Shown: piece after piece, positions 58,505 to 64,000 of the stretch | Layout of the letters: each line of letters begins with the position of its first letter | Numbering within the stretch: position 1 is the first letter of the stretch | Assembly: GCA_049324835.1 (NCBI GenBank) | Contig: JBMOMT010000019.1 | Location: forward strand, 1 to 64,000 | DNA: 64,000 nt | DNA from: JBMOMT01 sp049324835 | GTDB lineage: Bacteria > Chloroflexota > Anaerolineae > CAYNKW01 | Direction of reading: 5' to 3' | Made by a program: the position numbers and the translations under genes | The notes under the pieces: model-generated | Seen by the model: the letters and a program-made list of their open reading frames with translations, nothing else | What the model was told of the DNA's origin: nothing | The model's database searches: none

Positions 58505-58552
58505 GGCCTGCCCCCTGCCTTCGCAGACAGGCCTGCCTCCGCAGACAGGCTG
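58505..58552. repeat. GCCTGCCT/CGCAGACAGGC palindromic cluster, copy 2
   Basis: TGGCCTGCCCCCTGCCTTCG, CAGACAGGCCTGCCTCCGCA and GACAGGC follow each other as tandem inverted units. It lies between the DUF190 remnant and the CNNM gene. Confidence 0.75.
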
Positions 58553-58668
58553 ATCGAGGTTGCCGTTGTTGCCGGGTTTCGTTTTTGAGGGCGTCTTTTC
58601 CAGTTTCGCCCGCCGTTTCAGCCGCCGCGCCGCTGGGCGCAAAACGCCAGGGGAACAGGTGAAGAGAA

Positions 58669-59991
58669 ATGAATGCTGTGGCTCTTGAAGTACTCTTTAT
58701 AATCCTGTTAATCATCATTAACGGCATATTCGCCATGTCCGAGATCGCTGTTGTTTCAGCGCGCAAAGTGCGGCTTCAGCAACGAGCCGATGCAGGCGAC
58801 AGAGGAGCGCACATGGCGCTCGAGCTGGCGAATACCCCCAACCAATTCTTGTCCACCATTCAAATCGGCATCACTTTGATTGGCATCCTGGCGGGTGCGT
58901 TTGGCGGGGCCACTTTGGCCGAAGAGCTGGCGGCAGAGTTGAGCCGTGTCCGATGGCTGGCGCCGTACAGTGAAGCCATCGGCGTAAGCGTTGTTGTGAT
59001 GGGCATTACCTATCTCTCGTTGGTCGTGGGTGAGTTGGCTCCAAAGCGGCTTGCCCTGAACAATGCCGAACGGATTGCTTCCACGGTTGCTCCATGGATG
59101 CAGACGTTATCCAGGGTTGCGTCTCCTGTTGTTCGCCTGCTCAGCTTGTCTACAGAACTGGTCTTACGAGCCCTGGGCATGCGGCCGTCTTTGGAAACGC
59201 CTGTCACCGAGGAAGAGATCAAACTGATGATTGAGCAAGGAACACAGGTGGGGGTTTTCGTGCCGGCCGAGCAAGAGATGGTAAAACAAGTGTTTCGCCT
59301 GGCAGACCGGACCGTGGGTGCGCTGATGATACCCCGTCCCGAGGTCATCTGGTTGGACCCGAATGACTCGCCCGAAGAGGTTCGGCGCAAGATCACAGCG
59401 AGTGGCTATTCCCAATTCCCTGTAGCGCAAGGTGAGCTTGACAACGTGCTGGGCCTGGTATATGCCACAGACCTGCTAACTCAAATCCTGGATGGTCAAC
59501 TCATCGACCTGCAAGCTGCGCTCCGACCGGCGCTGTATGTGCCGGAAAGCATGTTGGTATTGGATGTCTTGGAGCGATTGAAGGAAACGTACTCGCAAGT
59601 TGTGCTGGTCATAGATGAATACGGGGGGTTCCAGGGTTTGATAACCATCCACGACATTCTGGAAGCGATTGTAGGCGACATTCCGTTGCCGGATGAGGTT
59701 GCCGAGGCGGAGGTGGTTCAACGGGAGGATGGATCGTGGTTAATGGATGGCCGTCTACTTGTGGACGAGTTGAAAGAGATTGTCCGGCTTGAAAAGCTGC
59801 CCTATGAGGAAGAAGCACGTTACCAGACGTTGGGGGGGTTGGTGATGACCAGTTTGGGACGAGTCCCATCCACTGGTGATAACTTTGAATGGGGCGGATT
59901 ACGATTCGAAGTGGTAGACATGGATGGGCATCGCGTAGATAAAGTGTTGGTTGCACCAGTAGGCCCAGCAGGTCTGCAAAATCGCGGCTAA
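58669..59991 (+). CDS. CNNM/CorC-HlyC family membrane protein
   Basis: The 440-residue product has a DUF21/CNNM transmembrane domain (about 1-190, with NGIFAMSEIAVVSARKVRLQ and VVGELAPKRLALNNAERIA). Two CBS motifs follow (about 205-330, DRTVGALMIPRPEVIWLDPN; VLVIDEYGGFQGLITIHDIL), then a C-terminal CorC_HlyC domain (about 345-432). The family includes Mg2+ or Co2+ efflux proteins; some are annotated as hemolysins. It is complete and well conserved. It is flanked on both sides by GCCTGCC-type palindromes and not obviously part of an operon. Confidence 0.93.
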   Translation: MNAVALEVLFIILLIIINGIFAMSEIAVVSARKVRLQQRADAGDRGAHMALELANTPNQFLSTIQIGITLIGILAGAFGGATLAEELAAELSRVRWLAPYSEAIGVSVVVMGITYLSLVVGELAPKRLALNNAERIASTVAPWMQTLSRVASPVVRLLSLSTELVLRALGMRPSLETPVTEEEIKLMIEQGTQVGVFVPAEQEMVKQVFRLADRTVGALMIPRPEVIWLDPNDSPEEVRRKITASGYSQFPVAQGELDNVLGLVYATDLLTQILDGQLIDLQAALRPALYVPESMLVLDVLERLKETYSQVVLVIDEYGGFQGLITIHDILEAIVGDIPLPDEVAEAEVVQREDGSWLMDGRLLVDELKEIVRLEKLPYEEEARYQTLGGLVMTSLGRVPSTGDNFEWGGLRFEVVDMDGHRVDKVLVAPVGPAGLQNRG

Positions 59992-60000
59992 CAATCCGTT

Positions 60001-60070
60001 GCCGCCTGCCCGTGCGCCTGCCTGCCGCGCTCGCGGCGCAGACAAGTCACAGGCAGGCAGACAGGCGGCT
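60001..60070. repeat. GCCGCCTGCC...GGCAGACAGGCGGC hairpin, copy 3
   Basis: Long imperfect inverted repeat with inner CCTGCCTGCCGCG and CACAGGCAGGCAG. It lies after the CNNM gene and could work as its terminator-like structure, although no T-run follows directly. Confidence 0.7.
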
Positions 60071-60170
60071 GAACCGCGGTCCGTCAGCCCGCGCAAAGAC
60101 CGTTGCATTTCGGTTTTTTTTCTAGTGAGATCGAAACACGCTGAGGAAATCTCGTAGACAGCAGGACAGA

Positions 60171-61298
60171 CTATGCCTTTTTCCGTCTGACTCGCCCGGC
60201 GAGATAATCACCCACACACCCCAGGATGTGCAACGGATGCCGCACCAGCCATCCCCACCACAGCGCCAGACCGCCGCCCAGCCCGTAATACAGGCGCAGC
60301 CACCACGCCGGGGGATAGAAGGTATCTCGCAAAATGCCCACGAATCCCTTCTCCCGTTGCGTGGTCAGTGAAAAACGCGGCCAGCCGGCAAAAGTCTGCC
60401 CGACGCCGGCCGGGACACGGCGCACGTCCATGTCCAGCCGATCCAGAACGTGGTCTGACCAGGGGGTGAGATGATGCAACATCGGCAGGGCGTTGAACGC
60501 GCGCCGGTCGTGCCGACGCACCGCATCCCAGTCGATCGTGTCGACCCACGCCTCGACCAGGCTGACCAGATCGGCGATCCAGATCAATCGGAACGGCTCA
60601 TAGGTCAGCGGCACTTGAAAAGCGTGGGCGTAGACATGCCAGAGCATATCTTCTTTGCCCAACGCGTATGCAGTGCCGCCGCCCAGTGCGAACGGCTGCG
60701 CAGCGGCGGCCAGATCGTCATAGGTGGTGATGCCGAGGCCGGCCTCTGAGGCAAAAAGTTTATGGTGGATTTCGACCGTCACCTGCTGCCCATCGACCCA
60801 TTTTTTGACCGCCGGCAGGTGCGAGTGGTCGGGCGGCAGATCATAGGACGGCGGCTGAAAGCCCAGGTTGAGCAAGACCGCTTGCGCGCCCGGCGCGTCG
60901 GGCACCAGCAGGTCGATGTCACGCATGACGCGCAGGCCGGGGCTGGGATAAACCAGGTGGGCCAGCGCCGATCCCTTGAGCGCCAGGGCCGGGATGCCGG
61001 CGACCTGCAATGCGGCCAGCGCTTCGGCCAGCACCTTGAGTCGGACGTGGTTGGCGTGTGCGTGCTGTATGGTGCGGATGCGCAACTGCTGTGCGACGTG
61101 AGGTGGGATAGGAACCTGGGCTGCTTGAAGGTGGGCGTAGAGCAGCGGCTCCAGGCCGTGCGCCTGGGCCTGGGCGGGAAGGCCATCCCAGCATGATAGC
61201 GCCCGGGCGCGTTGCCGGAGCTGTTCATATTGGGCTGCATGTCCTTGCACTCGTGCACACAGCGCCAGCAGAGCAAACAGGTCTTCTGAGTGCGTCAT
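60171..61298 (-). CDS. Uncharacterised nucleotidyltransferase-family protein (PF14907-like)
   Basis: The 375-residue product has the nucleotidyltransferase core GIPALALKGSALAHLVYPSP and GLRVMRDIDLLVP (Asp127 and Asp129 as metal ligands). A helical C-terminal part follows (about 190-375). This family often lies beside PqqD-like and HPr-kinase-like genes in lasso-peptide and surface-polymer clusters, and its reaction is unknown. It overlaps the HPr-kinase-like gene by 4 bases (ATGA) and is the last gene of the three-gene operon. Confidence 0.85.
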   Translation of the reverse strand: MTHSEDLFALLALCARVQGHAAQYEQLRQRARALSCWDGLPAQAQAHGLEPLLYAHLQAAQVPIPPHVAQQLRIRTIQHAHANHVRLKVLAEALAALQVAGIPALALKGSALAHLVYPSPGLRVMRDIDLLVPDAPGAQAVLLNLGFQPPSYDLPPDHSHLPAVKKWVDGQQVTVEIHHKLFASEAGLGITTYDDLAAAAQPFALGGGTAYALGKEDMLWHVYAHAFQVPLTYEPFRLIWIADLVSLVEAWVDTIDWDAVRRHDRRAFNALPMLHHLTPWSDHVLDRLDMDVRRVPAGVGQTFAGWPRFSLTTQREKGFVGILRDTFYPPAWWLRLYYGLGGGLALWWGWLVRHPLHILGCVGDYLAGRVRRKKA

Positions 61299-62137
61299 CG
61301 GAGCAGTTGGAGCAGGGCCAGGGCGACCCGTTTGGCGTCGCCGCGCTTGCTCTGGACAACCCGGGCAGCCATCGCCACTTCCCTCAAGATGGGCATCGAA
61401 TACGTCGGCTCGCGCCGGGCGGCGACGGTGTTGTCCATCAGCGCCAGCAGGGCCTGGGCGGGGGAGAGCGTCTGCGGCCGCCAGCGGGCGCGGGGCTGGT
61501 AGCGGGTGACGACGACCAACCCCACCGGCAGCGGCTCGATCCCGGTCTGCCCGCCGAGCGATTCGATCGGGGTTTTCCGGGCTGGCTGACCATCCGCTTC
61601 GCGAATGGAAAGAGGCAGGGGGTAGGCATGCACGTGTCCTTGCTTATCCAGCACGGCAAACTCGTCCGAGTAATAGGTCGCCCCGGATTCTACCAGGGCC
61701 TTGACCAGTGTGGATTTGCCGCTCATGCTGCGGCCGGGGATAAGAATGGCCTGCCCTTGCCAGCCGACGACCCCGGCGTGGACAAACAAACAATCCTGCG
61801 CCCGGTAGGCGGTGAGCTTTGCGGCGTGCTGCTGGAACAACCGCAAAATAGGCAACAGCTCCGGGCCGCAGCCGATCAGGGCCGAATCGCAGTAAAGGTG
61901 ATAATTGGGCGGATCCAGGTAGAGTGCGTAGAGAATATCCGCCTCACTGCCAGGTACAGGCTGCCAGCCCAGGGGCAAATGCGGGGCGGCCTGTTCCAGC
62001 GAGGCAGGGGTGTTGCTCCATAGCCCAAAACGCAGGCCGTAGGCGGTAAAACTTTGCCCATCCATCCAGCCTAGACGGTCTATTTTTTCCTGTGCGATAG
62101 TGGGATGGGGCGGATAGGGTAAGGGAATGGATGACAT
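61295..62137 (-). CDS. HPr-kinase-like protein
   Basis: The 280-residue product has a C-terminal HprK-type kinase domain. The P-loop is GRSMSGKST (135-143), followed by YYSDEFAVLD (156-165), whose S-D-E matches the second phosphate motif of HprK relatives. The N-terminal 110 residues are unlike HprK. Related kinases in lasso-peptide clusters phosphorylate the precursor; others have unknown targets. Its likely client is the neighbouring PqqD fusion or its partner. GGAG lies close to the ATG. Confidence 0.86.
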   Translation of the reverse strand: MSSIPLPYPPHPTIAQEKIDRLGWMDGQSFTAYGLRFGLWSNTPASLEQAAPHLPLGWQPVPGSEADILYALYLDPPNYHLYCDSALIGCGPELLPILRLFQQHAAKLTAYRAQDCLFVHAGVVGWQGQAILIPGRSMSGKSTLVKALVESGATYYSDEFAVLDKQGHVHAYPLPLSIREADGQPARKTPIESLGGQTGIEPLPVGLVVVTRYQPRARWRPQTLSPAQALLALMDNTVAARREPTYSMPILREVAMAARVVQSKRGDAKRVALALLQLLR

Positions 62138-62160
62138 TGTTGCTCCAAGGATAAAGCAGC

Positions 62161-62192
62161 AGGTTGGACCGAGCTGTGGCCCGGTCCAACCT
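62161..62192 (-). other. 11-bp hairpin between the PqqD-fusion and HPr-kinase-like genes
   Basis: AGGTTGGACCG (62161-62171) and CGGTCCAACCT (62182-62192) are exact complements around a 10-base loop. No T-run follows. It may set the ratio of the first gene product to the other two. Confidence 0.7.
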
Positions 62193-62284
62193 GTTTGCTG
62201 ATTTGAAAATGGGTTTGGAAGTTACTGCTGGCCTTGGTCAGGGTTGGGATGACGATGCCGCTTGATCAAAGAGCAAAGTTCTGG

Positions 62285-63091
62285 TTATGGAACAGGCGTT
62301 CGCGTCCCCGTGGTTTCCACGACCGTGCCGGCTGGATATGTAATGTCTGCAACATTGATGCCAACGTTCGAGTTTGCCGGTGGGTTCAGCGTCCGTGTGA
62401 ATGTCTGGCTTGTCTCTGATGCCGTGCCCACAAAAGTCCTGATCACGATAGTGACCGTTGTTGAGGACGGGTGGCTATAGTTCACGATGTAGACCTGGTA
62501 AGTGCCGGCTGCCGCACCCCCTGTCGCCACAAAGATATTCTCTGGCCCGACGTTGCCGGAATCAAAATCCAATGTAGCCGTCGGACCGGATGGCGAACTG
62601 TAATACACTGTTTCACCGGTTGGCTCGACAGTGTGCAAGTCTACGTCGCCAGGCGCATCCCAGGTTATGGTCACTTGCAAGTCCCCTGTGCCGAGCACAG
62701 GCGACTGGGCCTCTACCGGCGTTGGCGCCACAATAGAACTGACCACCGGCAGCAGGGCCGCCCCCGCCGCCGCGCCACCCAGCACCTTGAGCGCCTGCCG
62801 CCGGGTCAGGATCGGTCGTCCGTCCGGCCTGGCGATCTCACTCTCCAACAGATGGGCCTCGCGCAGTTGCTCCAGGCTGGCCCACACCAGCGCTTCGGCC
62901 TGCTCAGCGTTCAGGTCGCCCTTAAGCTGCCCGGCCATCTGTTGCGGGCTGGTCTGGCCGTCGCACAGTTGCCACACCGTCGCCGCGGTGGGGTTCAGCG
63001 CGTGCACCTCCTTGCGCTGCCAGTCGTAGAGGCACAGTTCGTCGTTCAACATCTCTACATGTATGGTTTTGGATTGTTTGGGGAATATCAT
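62285..63091 (-). CDS. PqqD-domain protein with internal Tat-like signal and exported beta-sandwich
   Basis: The 268-residue product has three parts. Residues 1-85 are a PqqD-like fold (LYDWQRKEVHALNPTAATVW, then EQLREAHLLE), the RiPP-recognition type of domain. Residues 95-130 look like a twin-arginine signal: LTRRQALKVLGG, a hydrophobic stretch AAAGAALLPVVSSIVA and the cleavage-like PTPVEAQ. Residues 135-240 resemble DUF2135/YfaP (DLQVTITWDAPGDVDLH, VGPENIFVATGG, AGTYQVYIVNYS). Cleavage would leave the PqqD part inside and export the rest. AGGAGG lies 6 bases before the ATG, behind a TTGACA/TACAAT promoter. It is the first gene of the operon. Confidence 0.82.
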   Translation of the reverse strand: MIFPKQSKTIHVEMLNDELCLYDWQRKEVHALNPTAATVWQLCDGQTSPQQMAGQLKGDLNAEQAEALVWASLEQLREAHLLESEIARPDGRPILTRRQALKVLGGAAAGAALLPVVSSIVAPTPVEAQSPVLGTGDLQVTITWDAPGDVDLHTVEPTGETVYYSSPSGPTATLDFDSGNVGPENIFVATGGAAAGTYQVYIVNYSHPSSTTVTIVIRTFVGTASETSQTFTRTLNPPANSNVGINVADITYPAGTVVETTGTRTPVP

Positions 63092-63186
63092 CTGGCTCCT
63101 CCTATGTGGGATGTGGAATATGGTTTGAGTAGACGTTGGGAAATGGCCGATCCTTGTGTGACGCCAAAGATATTGAGAATGCCCTC

Positions 63187-63214
63187 ATTGTATTTTTTTC
63201 CTCGAAAATGTCAA
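63187..63214 (-). promoter_or_regulatory. Sigma-70 promoter of the PqqD operon
   Basis: On the minus strand TTGACA (63214-63209), a 16-base spacer rich in A, and TACAAT (63192-63187). Transcription would start near 63180, about 90 bases before the ATG. Confidence 0.82.
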
Positions 63215-64000
63215 ATCACGTGAAAGCGTGCGCAGGGTACCCGAAAACCGAAAACTGGGATACACTTCAGTTGTTCAAGCGTGACTCGAAGGGAGGTTGA
63301 GCAGGCTGTCACTGGTTCTGGTTGAGGCACAGCGCCGCCCAATAACGGCTTGCGCTCGACTGGACTGTCTCGTGCGATTTCAACTGCTCCGCGCGCATTG
63401 TGGCCAACTCGGTAGCGAAGGCTCTCACGCCGCAACTGCCCAGCAGGTGACGCCAGTCATTGGTTGCACGTTTGAGGTTTCGGTCAAGATGCTCAAACCT
63501 TCGGTATTTGTGCTATAATAGAGTAGGTTTGGGCAATTACGTGTGGATCAATCATTGGGAGTGGGTCATGACTGACCGACAAATTGGGGGGCGCCAGAGG
63601 CAAGAAAGGGTCATCGCAAAAATCCTCTCGGCAGAGTTGGGGAGGAGGTCTGTGGTAAGGTTGACCCCTTTGTCAAGACCACAAGATCACCAAAATAGAT
63701 GAAACCATGAGACTCACTGAGAGCTGGCCTGGCCTGCCCCCTGCCTCCGCAGGCAGGCCTGCCTTCGCAGACAGGCCTGCCTGCGCAGACAGGCCAGGGT
63801 CGACCGCGCCATCGAGTGTTTTAAAGGGTGCGTCGTATTTGCAGCGTTTTGCTTTTTGGCTGGTGTCACTGCGTCAGCCGTGCGGCAAAAAAGTGCCGGC
63901 ACGTCGCATCGAGCGGGAGGGCGACGACGGCCAACCTGGCGCGACTATCTTTTCTCTCAGACCACTTGTGACCATGTACCGGTGGGCCCGGACGTTTCTC
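63215..64000. other. Gene-poor region at the right edge
   Basis: No reading frame here shows a recognisable family or good start signals on either strand. A TATAAT at about 63512 and a 44-residue frame from 63568 are the only gene-like signals and are weak. The GC-rich palindromic cluster at 63725-63799 is the main feature. The last 100 bases could be the start of something beyond the window. Confidence 0.5.
63725..63799. repeat. GCCTGCCT/CGCAGACAGGC palindromic cluster, copy 4
   Basis: Several tandem inverted units (GCCTCCGCAGGCAGGC, GCCTTCGCAGACAGGC, GCCTGCGCAGACAGGC) bounded by CTGGCCTGG and CCAGG. On the minus strand it reads as repeated ACLRRQ. Confidence 0.82.

Noticed and set aside
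62285..63091. Pyrroloquinoline quinone biosynthesis
   Set aside because: Only a PqqD-like domain is present; pqqA, B, C and E are absent and the domain is fused to an exported part.
63330..63480. Integron attC-like site around the CCCAATAACGG stretch
   Set aside because: The matching core on the other side is poor and there is no integron integrase in the window.
63568..63702. A 44-codon frame after a TATAAT as a RiPP precursor for the PqqD operon
   Set aside because: It is on the opposite strand from the operon, has no leader-core pattern and a poor ribosome-binding site.

Overview
The window is a GC-rich bacterial chromosome segment that looks like a Chloroflexota genome, probably class Anaerolineae. 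The evidence is the gene content (many long GT-C membrane glycosyltransferases, a DUF4058 protein, a KimA-like permease, twin ArsA-like ATPases, a VTC/DUF4956/carbohydrate-binding cluster) and the many dispersed palindromic repeats. That placement is inference; no rRNA or tRNA gene was found to confirm it.

Region by region: 0-7 kb carries gene ends, an AlaX-type tRNA-editing protein, isoleucyl-tRNA synthetase (ileS) and the 5-oxoprolinase genes pxpABC, closed by a strong terminator. 7.6-33.9 kb is dominated by large membrane proteins. Three blocks of overlapping genes (7.6-14.2 kb, the minus-strand gene at 15.2-17.1 kb, and 17.3-30.0 kb) encode GT39-like, DUF2142 and YfhO proteins plus a secreted YVTN beta-propeller. 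Most carry the same C-terminal beta-sandwich module. A DUF4058 protein and a KimA-like permease sit among them. 33.9-36.2 kb (minus) holds a dynamin-like GTPase with a small protein and a truncated nucleotidyltransferase. 36.5-39.8 kb (minus) is a compact operon of two paralogous small proteins, two overlapping ArsA/Get3-like ATPases and a membrane-anchored TPR protein. 40.0-41.7 kb is cstA. 42.0-47.7 kb (minus) is a Na+-pumping decarboxylase operon (carboxyltransferase, OadG, biotin carrier, OadB) followed by a Cys-rich protein, a methyltransferase and a membrane protein. 47.8-50.6 kb has another GT39-like gene and, divergently, a half-size GDT1/UPF0016 transporter. 50.7-56.6 kb (minus) has a serine-hydrolase lipoprotein and the VTC / DUF4956 / carbohydrate-binding set. 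56.9-58.5 kb is a graveyard of broken genes (HsdR, helicase, RAYT transposase, DUF190). 58.7-60 kb is a CNNM/CorC protein. 60.2-63.2 kb (minus) is a three-gene operon: PqqD-Tat-beta-sandwich fusion, HPr-kinase-like protein, nucleotidyltransferase.

Three things stand out. First, a five-copy palindromic element with terminal ACCCTCCCGCAGGTT / AACCTGCGGGAGGGT arms lies only between genes. In three copies it sits a few to about 20 bases after a good sigma-70 promoter, so it would form a hairpin in the 5' leader. Second, the twin-ArsA operon, in which the two ATPases have complementary defects in their switch motifs, looks like an obligate heterodimer of unknown function. Third, the PqqD/HPr-kinase/nucleotidyltransferase operon resembles RiPP-tailoring genes without a cyclase and has an unusual exported PqqD fusion. 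In addition, TTTCACG-type repeat tracts have inserted in frame into four glycosyltransferase genes, in three of them at the same loop.
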